NCBI GenBank assembly: GCA_016201105.1
Contig: JACQDN010000021.1
Coordinates: 24,092-88,091, forward strand
From: Pseudomonadota bacterium
Lineage (GTDB): Bacteria > Pseudomonadota > Alphaproteobacteria > Micropepsales > Micropepsaceae
Direction: 5' to 3'
DNA: 64,000 bases
The first letter of the stretch is position 1; each line of letters starts with the position of its first letter. Positions 7,244 to 16,579 of the stretch are shown piece after piece. The notes beneath the pieces were generated by a model that was given only the letters and a program-made list of their open reading frames with translations, made no database searches and had not been told where the DNA came from. A program made the position numbers and the translations under genes.

Positions 7244-8692
7244 TTACCGCGCGGCCACATCCACCGGCGGTCCCTCCGAGGCCTTGGTGAACGCAATCCG
7301 ACAACGCAATCCATCCGTCTCGTAGTCGATGTCCACAGAGCCGTCTCTTTCGCGCGCCGTGACGAAGCGGATGACGCGGCTGCCGAAGCCTTCCTTGTTC
7401 GGCGGCAGCGGCGTGGGCCCGCCGCGCTCTTTCCATTCGATCGCGATCCGTTCGCCGTTTTCGACGGGCGTTCGCGACCATGTCAGAGACACGCGCCCCT
7501 CAAGCACCGAGAGCGCACCATATTTGATGGCATTGGTGGCGAGTTCGTGTACCGCGAAAGCCAGTGCGCCGCCGGTTTCTTCGGAAAGCTGCACCACGGG
7601 CCCGGCGATATAGAAGCGCGCGGACTTGTCTTCCATGAAAGGCGCGAGCGTGGCACGCACCACCGCGCCGCACTCGATCGCCACGCGCTGGCCCACCAGC
7701 ACCAGATCGCCCGCCGCGCCCAGCGCGTGCAAACGGCCGAGAAATTTCTTCAGGAACCGATCGACCGCGGGTTCGTCCGGAATCTTGGAGTTCTTGGCCA
7801 GCGCATCGATGATCGTGACCAGGTTCTTCAGCCGATGCCGCAGCTCTCCCACCATGAGATCGCGCTTGTCGCGCGCCAGCTTCTGGTCGTGCACGTCGCG
7901 CAGCGCCGCGATCCATTCGTCGCTGTCGCCGCTGCGTTTGGGAATTAGAGCGGCGCGCGATTGATACCAGCGCCAATCGCCCGCCGCCGCCGACCACAGC
8001 CTGATCTCGATATTGTGCGTGTCGTTGCGGTTGCCGGTGGGATTTTCCGGCCGCAGTCGCGCATGATCGTCGGGATGAATGGCTTTGAGCCAGCCATACT
8101 CGCGGTAGTCCTGCCACGGCATGCCGGTCAGCTGACTCCATTCTTGTTGCGGGGTGAGCGCGCGGCCGTCTTCGTCGGTGATCCACACGACACCGGAGGC
8201 GACGTTGAGAAGCTTGCGGTATCGCGCTTCGCTGTGGAAGGCCCGGCGCAAGGCGTCGCGCAGAATCTGCGTGATCGCCACCTGCACGACGGCAACTAGC
8301 GCCCACGAGACATAACTTGTTCCTTGCGCCCAGTTGGGCAGCTGAAAACTCAGCGGCGGCGGCGTGAAGAGCAGCCATGACAGCAGCAGGCTGACGAGCA
8401 CCGCGGCCAGCCCATAGACCCATCCCGCGATCAGGGTCACCACGAAGATGGCGGGCAGATAAAAGACGAGCGGCGGTCCAAGCGGCGACCAGCCCAACAC
8501 CACGCGCAACCAGCTCGCAATGCTGGCGACTGCGAGCGCCCCGATCAGCCAGGCCATGCGAGTGGCGGGCGGATAGTCTTCGACGATCGCGCCAACCAGC
8601 AGTTCGGCGCGCGATTCTTCGCGGCCATCGAGGCGCCCTTCGGGTTTGGGTTCGGCCAGACGTGTCTCGCTATCGTTCAATTCAGCCCTCAA
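7244..8692 (-). CDS. HWE-family membrane sensor histidine kinase
   Basis: A 482-residue orphan kinase. An N-terminal KdpD/DUF4118-like segment with about four membrane helices spans residues 45-140. A PAS domain follows (SEARYRKLLNVASGVVWITD) with a PAC-like end. The phosphoacceptor box ELRHRLKNLVTIIDALA, the N box HELATNAIKYGAL and the IEWKERGG element are diagnostic of HWE kinases, common in Alphaproteobacteria and often linked to light or general stress signalling. No response-regulator gene is adjacent, so its partner must be encoded elsewhere. It diverges from the amidohydrolase gene across about 150 bases. Confidence 0.88.
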   Translation of the reverse strand: MRAELNDSETRLAEPKPEGRLDGREESRAELLVGAIVEDYPPATRMAWLIGALAVASIASWLRVVLGWSPLGPPLVFYLPAIFVVTLIAGWVYGLAAVLVSLLLSWLLFTPPPLSFQLPNWAQGTSYVSWALVAVVQVAITQILRDALRRAFHSEARYRKLLNVASGVVWITDEDGRALTPQQEWSQLTGMPWQDYREYGWLKAIHPDDHARLRPENPTGNRNDTHNIEIRLWSAAAGDWRWYQSRAALIPKRSGDSDEWIAALRDVHDQKLARDKRDLMVGELRHRLKNLVTIIDALAKNSKIPDEPAVDRFLKKFLGRLHALGAAGDLVLVGQRVAIECGAVVRATLAPFMEDKSARFYIAGPVVQLSEETGGALAFAVHELATNAIKYGALSVLEGRVSLTWSRTPVENGERIAIEWKERGGPTPLPPNKEGFGSRVIRFVTARERDGSVDIDYETDGLRCRIAFTKASEGPPVDVAAR

Positions 8693-8845
8693 GTTTCGTG
8701 ACGCCCCTTCGCGGCGGCCTTGTTCGGCTCCTGCGGGATGTTACGAGGGTTCCGCAACGCCGGCTTGCCATCTCGCCCAACCTGTCCTTGACAAGGGCGC
8801 GCGGGAGGCAAACCGTTTCAAGATTGACATATTATCGAGGCCCCA

Positions 8846-10567
8846 ATGGCGACCGAATTCGATCTGGTAATCCGAGGCGGCACCCTGGCCGACGGACTGG
8901 GCGGGGAACTTCGCGATGCCGACGTGGCCGTTCGCGAGGGCACCATCGTAGCGGTGGGCAGAGTCTCCGGCAAAGGAAAAGAAGAGATCGATGCCAGGGA
9001 CCGCATCGTCACGCCCGGCTTCGTGGACATTCACACCCATTACGACGGACAGGCGACGTGGGATTCCCGCCTGCAGCCGTCGAGCTGGCATGGCGTGACC
9101 ACGGTGGTGATGGGCAATTGCGGCGTTGGCTTCGCGCCGGTGCGCACATCCGATCACGATCGGCTCATCGAATTGATGGAAGGGGTGGAGGATATTCCCG
9201 GCGCCGCTCTTCACGAAGGCCTTTCCTGGAATTGGGAAAGCTTCGGCGACTATCTGGGTGCGCTGGAGAAGAAACCTCACGACGTGGATGTTTGCGCCCA
9301 GCTTCCGCACGGCGCCTTGCGCGTCTATGTGATGGGCGAACGCGGCGCCAAGCTTGAAGCGGCGACGCAAGGCGATATCGCGCAAATGCGGGCGCTGACG
9401 GCAGAAGCCATGCGCGCCGGCGCGCTCGGCTTTACCACTTCGCGCACGCTCAACCACCGCACCGTCAAAGGCGATCCTACCCCATCGCTGCGCGCCACCC
9501 ATGAAGAGCTGCTCGGCATTGCCAAGGGCATGAAGGACGCCGGAAGCGGCGTCTTCGAATTGATCTCGGATTTCGACAATCCCGATCCCGTCACCGAATT
9601 CGGCATGATCCGCAGGCTGGTGCAGGAAAGCGGCCGCCCGCTGTCGCTCTCGCTGGCACAGGCGGGAAATCCAGATGGCTGGCGCGGGCTTCTGGCCATG
9701 ATCGAACAGGCTTCGCGCGATGGCCTCGCGATCCGCGGCCAAGTGGCGCCGCGGCCCATCGGAATTCTTCTGGGCCTGCAGGGCACGCTCAATCCGTTCT
9801 CGGCGCACGAGACTTTCGCGGAAATCAAAGACAAAAGCCTCGCCGAGAAAGTCCGCATCATGCGCGATCCCGCCTTCAAGGCGCGGATGCTCGCGGAAAC
9901 CGGCGCGCGGCAGACCCATCCCTTGGCGCGGCGCGTCATGGCATTCGACCGCATCTTCCCGCTGGGCGATCCTCCGAACTATGAACCGCCGAAAGAAACC
10001 GCGCTTGCGGCCATCGCGAAACGCGAGGGCAGGCCGGCGCAGGACGTCGCCTACGACATGCTGCTGCAAGACGCAGGCAAAGCGTTCCTCTTCATGCCGT
10101 TCGCCAACTACGCGAATTTCAATCTCGACGTCTGCGGCGAGATGATCGCGCACAAGGATTGCGTGATGGGCCTGGGCGACGGCGGCGCCCATGTCGGCAT
10201 TATTTCCGACGGCAGCTATCCCACCTATCTGCTGACCCATTGGGGCCGCGACCGTAGTCACGGCCGCTTCGATCTCGGCTATCTGGTCAAGCGGCAGACG
10301 GCGGACACCGCGCGCGCGGTGGGGCTTCTGGACCGCGGCGTCGTCGCGCCCGGCATGAAGGCCGATATCAACGTCATCGATTTCGCTTCCTTGCGTGTCG
10401 AAGCGCCGAAGATGGCGTTCGATCTTCCCGCCGGCGGCAAACGCTTGCTGCAAGGCGCCAGCGGCTACGACGCAACGATCGTCTCGGGCGAAATCACCTA
10501 TCGCAAGGGCGAAGCGACGACGGCGCTTCCCGGCAAACTCGTGCGCGGTCCGCAAGCCGCACCCTGA
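8846..10567 (+). CDS. amidohydrolase, D-aminoacylase (N-acyl-D-amino-acid deacylase) family
   Basis: A 573-residue metal-dependent hydrolase. The N-terminal beta-strand domain DLVIRGGTLADG leads to the metal-binding motif FVDIHTHYDGQ near residue 58. A conserved cysteine lies in GNCGVGFAPV, as in D-aminoacylases, and there is a late metal/acid segment LGDGGAHVG near residue 445. The family removes acyl groups from D-amino acids or opens related amides; the substrate is not predictable here. It is followed 21 bases later by a TauD-like dioxygenase gene and lies near a TonB receptor, suggesting joint breakdown of an imported amide compound. No signal peptide is seen, so it is probably cytoplasmic. 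Confidence 0.85.
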   Translation: MATEFDLVIRGGTLADGLGGELRDADVAVREGTIVAVGRVSGKGKEEIDARDRIVTPGFVDIHTHYDGQATWDSRLQPSSWHGVTTVVMGNCGVGFAPVRTSDHDRLIELMEGVEDIPGAALHEGLSWNWESFGDYLGALEKKPHDVDVCAQLPHGALRVYVMGERGAKLEAATQGDIAQMRALTAEAMRAGALGFTTSRTLNHRTVKGDPTPSLRATHEELLGIAKGMKDAGSGVFELISDFDNPDPVTEFGMIRRLVQESGRPLSLSLAQAGNPDGWRGLLAMIEQASRDGLAIRGQVAPRPIGILLGLQGTLNPFSAHETFAEIKDKSLAEKVRIMRDPAFKARMLAETGARQTHPLARRVMAFDRIFPLGDPPNYEPPKETALAAIAKREGRPAQDVAYDMLLQDAGKAFLFMPFANYANFNLDVCGEMIAHKDCVMGLGDGGAHVGIISDGSYPTYLLTHWGRDRSHGRFDLGYLVKRQTADTARAVGLLDRGVVAPGMKADINVIDFASLRVEAPKMAFDLPAGGKRLLQGASGYDATIVSGEITYRKGEATTALPGKLVRGPQAAP

Positions 10568-10588
10568 TCCGGCGAGAGGAAGACACGC

Positions 10589-11632
10589 ATGGATGTGAAG
10601 CTGAAACCCCGCCCGCTGGAAACCCATGTCGATTGGCTGCACGACGATGTGCAGGACGAGAGCCGTTGGACTCTGGAGTTGACGGACGACGATCACCGCG
10701 AATTGGACCGCGCGCTGAAAGTCGCCAAGTCGCATTCCGACAGTTTGCTCGACATCGGACTGGCGCAGTTTCCATTGGAGAATTTCGCAATCAAACTGAA
10801 AGCGATCGAGTGCGATCTCATGGAAGGCCGCGGCTTCGTGCGCATCCGCGCGCTCGATTCCGGCAGATACTCCGACGACGATCTGACGATGCTCTATTGG
10901 GGCATCGGCATTCATCTGGGCGATCCCTGGCCGCAGAACCACTACGGTCACGTGATGGGCGACGTGACGGATCAGGGCAAGGCGCTCGACGATCCCACCA
11001 TTCGCGGCAACGAGATCGGGCAGGTCGGTCTCGACTACCACACCGACGGCGCCGATCTGATTGGGCTGATGTGCCTGCGCAGCGCGAAATCCGGCGGACT
11101 TTCCTGCGTCGCCAACGTGGTGGCGATCTACAACGAGCTGGTGAAGACGCGGCCCGATCTGGTGGCCGCGCTCTACGAGCCGCTACCTTACGATCTGCGC
11201 GGCGAACAGGCGCCGGGTGCGAAACCGTTCTACACCTTTCCGGTCTTCACCGAACACGCCGACCGGCTCTTCGTCCGCTTCATTCCGCAATACATCTATG
11301 CCTCGCAGCGCCATGCCGAAGCACCGCGCGTCACGCCGGTTGTTCGCGAAGCGCTCGATACCGTAAACGCGATGGCGCGCGATCCGCGCTACAACGTCTA
11401 CATGGATCTGCAGCCGGGCGAGATGCAGTTCATCAACAATTATCATGTGCTGCATGGCCGCTCGGACTATCGCGACGATCCCGCCACCGGCCACAAGCGG
11501 CATTTGAAGCGGCTATGGCTGGCGACCCGTTATCTGAAAGACAGGCCCGAGCGTTTTCAGCGCCGCGTCCAGTCGCACTGGAACAACACCCTCAGCGTCA
11601 GCAAGATCAAACCGGCGGACCGGCCGCATTAG
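10589..11632 (+). CDS. TauD/TfdA-family Fe(II)/2-oxoglutarate dioxygenase
   Basis: A 347-residue oxygenase. The iron ligands appear as H-x-D in DYHTDGADL near residue 153 and a distal histidine in NNYHVLHGRSDY; the 2-oxoglutarate-binding arginine follows in KRHLKRLWLA. The family hydroxylates substrates such as taurine or phenoxyacetates, often causing C-S or C-O cleavage. ATG 10589 has a GAGAGG ribosome site, 21 bases after the amidohydrolase stop, so the two are probably co-transcribed. The C-terminal SHWNNTLSV segment is typical of the larger TauD-like subgroup found beside TonB receptors. The substrate is unknown. Confidence 0.85.
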   Translation: MDVKLKPRPLETHVDWLHDDVQDESRWTLELTDDDHRELDRALKVAKSHSDSLLDIGLAQFPLENFAIKLKAIECDLMEGRGFVRIRALDSGRYSDDDLTMLYWGIGIHLGDPWPQNHYGHVMGDVTDQGKALDDPTIRGNEIGQVGLDYHTDGADLIGLMCLRSAKSGGLSCVANVVAIYNELVKTRPDLVAALYEPLPYDLRGEQAPGAKPFYTFPVFTEHADRLFVRFIPQYIYASQRHAEAPRVTPVVREALDTVNAMARDPRYNVYMDLQPGEMQFINNYHVLHGRSDYRDDPATGHKRHLKRLWLATRYLKDRPERFQRRVQSHWNNTLSVSKIKPADRPH

Positions 11633-11640
11633 CCTCACCC

Positions 11641-11686
11641 AAAAAAAGAGAAATCTCCCTCTCCCCCGCTGAAGCGGGGCAGAGGG
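11641..11686 (-). terminator. hairpin terminator of the TonB receptor gene
   Basis: Nearly perfect 14-bp stem at 11657-11686 (CCCTCT then CCCCGCT arms with one mismatch). In the minus-strand sense it is followed by a U-rich stretch ending in seven Us (plus A run 11641-11647). It lies between convergent genes and sits nine bases past the receptor stop. The sequence also resembles widespread alphaproteobacterial palindromic repeats. Confidence 0.6.
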
Positions 11687-11694
11687 AAAAGGTA

Positions 11695-13929
11695 TCAGTC
11701 AAACTTATGCGTCAACTCCACCCCAAACGTCCGCGGGGCGTTGAAGATGCGATAGCCCATGCCGACGCCGTCGTCGGTCGCCTGTACGACGTGGCGTTCG
11801 TCGAACAGGTTCTTGGCCCACAGCGCCAGTTCCCAATTGCCGTCGGAGGTGGTGAGGGACGCCCGCGCGTTGTAAACCCAATAGGCGCCGCCCACGAGAT
11901 AGGGCGTGTTGAGTGCTTCCTTGAAGACCTTGCCGCCGTACTCGGCGCTGAACTGCACCGCGCCGACATAGTCGCCGAACACGGGATGTTCGTAACTCAC
12001 CGAACCGTTGAACGAAACGTTGGGCGCGTCCGGCAGCTTGTTGCCCGCAGGCACGGGCACGCCGACCGAGAAGGCGCCGAGCCTGGTGTGCAGCAAGCCC
12101 AGGCCGGCGCGCAGCATCAGCCCATCCACCGGCACCCAGGTCGCATCGAGATCGAGGCCGTAGATGGTGGCGCGGTGGATATTGCCGAGCTTGATCAGCG
12201 ATACCGCGCCGACGCTGGTGAAGGTCTGAGCCTGCAGATCGGTATAATCGTAGTAGAAGACACTTGAATCGACGAGCAGTGTGTGATGGGCGAGGTTCGC
12301 CTTGATGCCCGCTTCGTAGTCGGTCAGCTCTTCGGGCTTGTAGGGCGCCAGCGCGAAGCTGTTCGTCGTGATGCCGTTGAAGAAGCCGCCGCTCTTGGTG
12401 CCGCGCGAGATGCTGAGATACAGCAGCGTGTCTTCGTCCGGATTCCAGTTTAGCGCCGTGCGCCATGACCAGTTGGTGTCGTGGATCGAGGCGTTTTCAT
12501 GTGAGAGGGCGAACGGTCCCGGCGTACCGAACGGGCAACCCGGCGTGAAAAAGCACAGGAAGCTGAAACCGGTGGGATTCTCGTCCGTCGTGCCGCCGAC
12601 ATAGCTGCGCCGCTCGTTGGTGTAGCGCAAGCCGCCGGTGAGCGCGACTTGATTGTTGAAGTGATATTTGGCCTGACCGAACAGGGCGGCGGATGTCGTC
12701 TTCTGGTCGGCTTCGATCAGGACTTCGGTGCCGAAGAGGTCGTTGAGAAAACCAGGCGTGTGGGTTTGCACGTGGTCGAACGAATAGTAGGCGCCGGTGA
12801 GCCAGTCCCAGGCGCCGGAAGTTCCGGCCAGCCGCAATTCTTCGCTGAATTGGCGCACTTTGTCGTTCTGGTCGAACTCGGCGTCGGTGGTGGGTGCCGC
12901 ATCCGCGTCGATATAGAAGCCGCGCTTGAAATCGATGTAGCCGGTGACCGAGGTCAGCGTCGCCCACCCCAGATCGTCGTCGATCTTCAGCGTCGTTCCC
13001 CAGCGATCCACACGATTGGGCGCCTTGTGGTTCCAGTCGCCGCGGAACGGATTCTTTGTCGTGTCCGTATAGAGATGCGCGTTCACGCAGTGCGACGGAT
13101 CGCTGAAATCGGGACAGGACGCCGGCGTCAGCGGAATGGTGCCGAAGAATTTGCCGACGCCGAGTTCGGAGCGGCTGCGTTCGCCTTCCAGCTTCAAAAG
13201 CACGCTCAAGGTGGATGTCGGATTCCACAAGGCCTGGGCGCGGCCGAGCAGGATATCCTGCCGTCCCAGATCGCGATGCTGCGTGCGACTGAACCAGTAT
13301 CCTTCGCCTTGCTGGATCGTGCGCGCGGAGAAGCGCAGCGCCAACGTATCGCTCACAGGCACGTTGACGTAGCCGTTGGCGTCGAAGGTCTGGAAATTGC
13401 CGTAGCCGGCCGCGATTAGTCCGGACGTGCCGTCGAAATTGGGCTTGGCGGAGATCACGTTGATGGCACCCGCCGTGGAGTTACGCCCATAAAGCGTTCC
13501 CTGCGGGCCCTTGAGAACTTCGATCCGGTCGAGATCGAAGAAGTTGAAATCCATTTCCGCGAACGAGGTCAGGAACACATCGTCGATATAGACGCCGACA
13601 CTGGAATTGTTGGTGGAGGAGAAATCGTCGAGGCCGACGCCGCGGATGGTGATGATTTGCTGTGCGCCGGGAATGTTCGACTTGACGTCGACATTGGGGA
13701 CCATGGTGGGAAGGTCGGTGGCGGTGTCGATACGCCCGATGCGGAGGTCTTCCGAATCGATCGAAGTCACATTGATGCCGACCTTGAGGATGCTTTCCGA
13801 GGTCTTTTCCGCCGTCACCTGGACGGTTTCGATGGTGTCCGCGGCCAGCGCCGGCGCGGCGAGCGCCAGAACAAAGCTCGAGGCAAGAAGGAATTGGGGC
13901 CCAAAAGCCCGCGTGCGGCGGCTCAACAT
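11695..13929 (-). CDS. TonB-dependent outer-membrane receptor
   Basis: A 744-residue receptor. A signal peptide ends near ALAAPALAADTIE. The plug domain follows with TIRGVGLDDFSSTNNSSVG and the conserved VLKGPQGTLYGRNSTAGAIN. The C-terminal beta-barrel ends in the expected aromatic-rich strand FGVELTHKFD. This family imports siderophores, vitamin B12, sugars or, in alphaproteobacteria, diverse organic substrates through the outer membrane using ExbBD-TonB energy. Position beside the deacylase and dioxygenase genes, and divergence from a tandem TetR regulator, suggest it imports the substrate of that cluster rather than iron, but this is inference. Confidence 0.92.
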   Translation of the reverse strand: MLSRRTRAFGPQFLLASSFVLALAAPALAADTIETVQVTAEKTSESILKVGINVTSIDSEDLRIGRIDTATDLPTMVPNVDVKSNIPGAQQIITIRGVGLDDFSSTNNSSVGVYIDDVFLTSFAEMDFNFFDLDRIEVLKGPQGTLYGRNSTAGAINVISAKPNFDGTSGLIAAGYGNFQTFDANGYVNVPVSDTLALRFSARTIQQGEGYWFSRTQHRDLGRQDILLGRAQALWNPTSTLSVLLKLEGERSRSELGVGKFFGTIPLTPASCPDFSDPSHCVNAHLYTDTTKNPFRGDWNHKAPNRVDRWGTTLKIDDDLGWATLTSVTGYIDFKRGFYIDADAAPTTDAEFDQNDKVRQFSEELRLAGTSGAWDWLTGAYYSFDHVQTHTPGFLNDLFGTEVLIEADQKTTSAALFGQAKYHFNNQVALTGGLRYTNERRSYVGGTTDENPTGFSFLCFFTPGCPFGTPGPFALSHENASIHDTNWSWRTALNWNPDEDTLLYLSISRGTKSGGFFNGITTNSFALAPYKPEELTDYEAGIKANLAHHTLLVDSSVFYYDYTDLQAQTFTSVGAVSLIKLGNIHRATIYGLDLDATWVPVDGLMLRAGLGLLHTRLGAFSVGVPVPAGNKLPDAPNVSFNGSVSYEHPVFGDYVGAVQFSAEYGGKVFKEALNTPYLVGGAYWVYNARASLTTSDGNWELALWAKNLFDERHVVQATDDGVGMGYRIFNAPRTFGVELTHKFD

Positions 13930-14079
13930 GACGGCGACCTCCCCAGATCGATGATCGGCTCTCGGGCCGATTTGACACTAAAGTATGTTATCGTAACTAC
14001 ACGTCTACACCTCTTGTCAACCGGTTTGACGCTTGGGTATGCTTTGGCAAGCCTGCGTTAAGGGCGATTTGGAAGCGAT
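13930..14079. promoter_or_regulatory. divergent control region with imperfect direct repeats
   Basis: Intergenic segment between the TonB receptor (left) and the tandem TetR gene (right). Two direct repeats at 13971-13991 and 14025-14045 share TTTGAC-x-CT and GTATG, about 15 of 21 positions, and are 54 bp apart, five helical turns. TTGACA hexamers occur on both strands (13972-13977 plus; complement at 14014-14019 minus), giving plausible divergent promoters. The repeats are good candidate sites for the adjacent two-headed TetR protein. Confidence 0.5.
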
Positions 14080-15363
14080 GTGACCGCAATGCTGCAGCCC
14101 AATGCCAGGACTTCGACCGTTCCGCCCAAGCGGGAAGACCTCGTTGCGGCACGTGCGGCCAAAAAGGCGGTGCTGCTGGAGGAGGCGGCGCAGGAGTTCA
14201 ACGCGCGCGGCATCTCGGGCGCCTCGATTGGGCGCATCGCGCGGCGCATGGGTCTGACACGCGCCGCGGTCTACTACTACGTGAAAGAACGCGACGAGTT
14301 GGCGGCCCAATGTTACCGCCGAACTTGTGCGCTGATGCAGGATGATCTCGAAGCGGCGCAAGCGTTGAAGGCCGATGGGCTGGTGAAGGTGCTCGCGTTC
14401 TTGCGGCTCTCGCTCGATCCCAAGCGCGCACCGGTCGCGGCTTTGAGCGAACTCGACTACCTGGAAGGCCCTACGCGCAGCGCCATCACAGCCGCGCATG
14501 CCAAGAACGTCGCCGTTTTGCGCGCCTTGATCCGCGGCGGGATCGAAGATGGCAGTATCCGATTGTGCGACGATGAAATTATCACGCAGACATTAATCGG
14601 AACGATCACCTGGATTCCGCTGTCGGTGGACTGGGTCGAAGGCACCGACGAGACCTTTCGCGCCCGCACGGTGGATGCGCTCGCCGATATCATTGTCAAC
14701 GGCCATGCGAGCGATCGTGATTTCCGCTTCACCTCGCCGATCGCCATCGAATCGTTTTTTCCCGAACCGCCGAATGCTTTCGATCGTCGCGCCAACTCCG
14801 CCGCGAAGATCGAACGATTGCTGATGACCGCGTCGCAGCTTTTCAATCGGCGCGGCATCGACGGCACGTCGCTGGACGACATCACCAACGCGCTCGGCGC
14901 CACCAAGGGCGCGCTCTATCACTATCTCGACAACAAGACCGATCTCGTGGTGCGCTGCTACAAGCGCGCCTTCGCGCTCTACGAACGCTTCGCGGATGCC
15001 AGCGACGCCAAAGGCCGCAGCGGGTTTGAACGCGCGCTCATCGGCGTCTATCTCAACGTGCAAGCCCACACTTGCGGACTTTCACCGCTCATTCAGATGG
15101 TGGGTTCGGCCGCGCTACCGCCGGGCGCACGGCGCGACATCACCCGCCGCGCCCGCGCGCTGCAGCGCCGGTTTGAAGGTTTCGGCAAGCAGGGTTTAGC
15201 CGATAAGTCCTTCCGGGCGTTGGATTTTGACGCAGTGGCTCAGTTGGGCGCCGGCACCTTCCAATGGCTGCCCAAATGGTTCTCGACTGACGATCCGCGT
15301 GCGAGCGGCGCGCTCGCATCGGAGGTGGTCGATCTCTTCATCAAGGGACTGCGCCCGCGATGA
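14080..15363 (+). CDS. tandem TetR regulator (two TetR modules in one chain)
   Basis: A 427-residue protein holding two full TetR/AcrR modules, about twice the normal family length. The first helix-turn-helix is around residues 47-67 (ASIGRIARRMGLTRAAVYYY). The second is around residues 265-290 (TSLDDITNALGATKGALYHY). Each is followed by a helical ligand-domain segment. Such fusions could act as a built-in dimer. Start taken at GTG 14080 after GGAAG; ATG 14089 is possible. It diverges from the TonB receptor, and its stop overlaps the next start by four bases. It probably controls both, with a ligand related to the imported substrate. Confidence 0.85.
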   Translation: MTAMLQPNARTSTVPPKREDLVAARAAKKAVLLEEAAQEFNARGISGASIGRIARRMGLTRAAVYYYVKERDELAAQCYRRTCALMQDDLEAAQALKADGLVKVLAFLRLSLDPKRAPVAALSELDYLEGPTRSAITAAHAKNVAVLRALIRGGIEDGSIRLCDDEIITQTLIGTITWIPLSVDWVEGTDETFRARTVDALADIIVNGHASDRDFRFTSPIAIESFFPEPPNAFDRRANSAAKIERLLMTASQLFNRRGIDGTSLDDITNALGATKGALYHYLDNKTDLVVRCYKRAFALYERFADASDAKGRSGFERALIGVYLNVQAHTCGLSPLIQMVGSAALPPGARRDITRRARALQRRFEGFGKQGLADKSFRALDFDAVAQLGAGTFQWLPKWFSTDDPRASGALASEVVDLFIKGLRPR

Positions 15364-16511
15364 GCTGTTACGAGATTGAGGGAACGGTCGCCCCCGGTTT
15401 TGAAAAAGCCCGCGAAGCGTTTGCTGCAAACTTTGTGCATGAGGGCGACTATCAAGAGGTCGGTGCTTCCTTCGCCGCGTTCCATCGTGGACGCTGCGTC
15501 GTCGATCTGTGGGGTGGATACAAGGATCGTGGTCGTACCACACCTTGGGCGCGCGACACGCTGGTCAATGTCTGGTCGAGCACCAAGGGTGTCATAGCGC
15601 TCGCGCTCGCTATGCTGGTGGATCGCGGTGCGCTCCGCTACGAAGACAAAGTGTCTTCGCACTGGCCTGAATTCGCGCAAAACGGCAAAGAGAACATCAC
15701 TGTCGCGCAGGTGCTTTCGCACCAAGCGGGATTGCCGGGCTTCGTCGAGCCCACAACCGTTGAAGATCAGTGCGATTGGAACGGCTGTTGCGGAAAACTC
15801 GCGCGCCAGAAGCCGGCGTGGGCGCCCGGCACGGCGACGTCTTATCATGCGATGACCTATGGCTGGCTCGCGGGTGAGATTGTTCGCCGCGTGGCGGGAA
15901 AATCCATCGGCCGGTTCGTGCAGGAAGAGATCGCAAAGCCGCTCGATGCCGATTTTCATATCGGCCTTTCGCAACGCCAGGATGTGCGTGCCGCCGAAAT
16001 GATCGGTCCCAAACGCACGGCGCCGGTGCCGCCTTTGTCCGATGCTGCGATGATGGCGCTCACCAACCCGCAGCAAAATCCGCAGAGTCCGAACAGCCGC
16101 GCCTGGCGCGCCGCGGAAATTCCGGCGGCGAACGGGCAGGCCAGCGCGATGGGACTTGCGCGTATCTATGCGGCGATGATCAAGGGGACGCTCGATGGCG
16201 CGAAGCTGCTGTCACCGACAACGATCGCGCGCATGACGACGCCGGCCACATCCGCCGGCCGCGCGGACATGTTCCTGGGATTTGTTGATGCTTGGGGCAT
16301 GGGTGTGGCCCTCAATCGTCCCGGCATCTATGGACCGAACCCACGCGCCTTCGGCCACTCCGGTTGGGGTGGCTCTTTTGGTTGCGCCGATCCCGGCGCG
16401 CACCTTGCGATCGGTTATGTCTGCAACCAGATGGGGCCGGAATTGGTGGGCGATCCACGCACCCAAGGTCTCTGCAGCGCAGTCATCGAAGCGGCTTCCG
16501 CCATCGTCTGA
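15360..16511 (+). CDS. serine hydrolase, class C beta-lactamase-like (EstB type)
   Basis: A 383-residue penicillin-binding-protein-like hydrolase. The nucleophile motif S-x-x-K appears as SSTKG near residue 74, and the second motif Y-x-x is SYHAMTYGW near residue 160. A late HSGWGGSFG replaces the KTG box, as in EstB-type esterases. No export signal is visible, so it is likely a cytoplasmic esterase or amidase rather than a resistance enzyme. ATG 15360 overlaps the tandem TetR stop (ATGA), so the two are translationally coupled. It probably takes part in the same catabolic cluster. Confidence 0.85.
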   Translation: MSCYEIEGTVAPGFEKAREAFAANFVHEGDYQEVGASFAAFHRGRCVVDLWGGYKDRGRTTPWARDTLVNVWSSTKGVIALALAMLVDRGALRYEDKVSSHWPEFAQNGKENITVAQVLSHQAGLPGFVEPTTVEDQCDWNGCCGKLARQKPAWAPGTATSYHAMTYGWLAGEIVRRVAGKSIGRFVQEEIAKPLDADFHIGLSQRQDVRAAEMIGPKRTAPVPPLSDAAMMALTNPQQNPQSPNSRAWRAAEIPAANGQASAMGLARIYAAMIKGTLDGAKLLSPTTIARMTTPATSAGRADMFLGFVDAWGMGVALNRPGIYGPNPRAFGHSGWGGSFGCADPGAHLAIGYVCNQMGPELVGDPRTQGLCSAVIEAASAIV

Positions 16512-16579
16512 GGCTGTGCGCCGCAGTTCCCTCAGGTATAAGGCGGCGTAATTTGCTCCTCCGCTGTTGGGAGCCGTCA

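Noticed and set aside
12649..13419. Plus-strand frame opposite the TonB receptor
   Set aside because: Valine/glycine/arginine-rich shadow; the minus strand has signal peptide, plug and barrel features.
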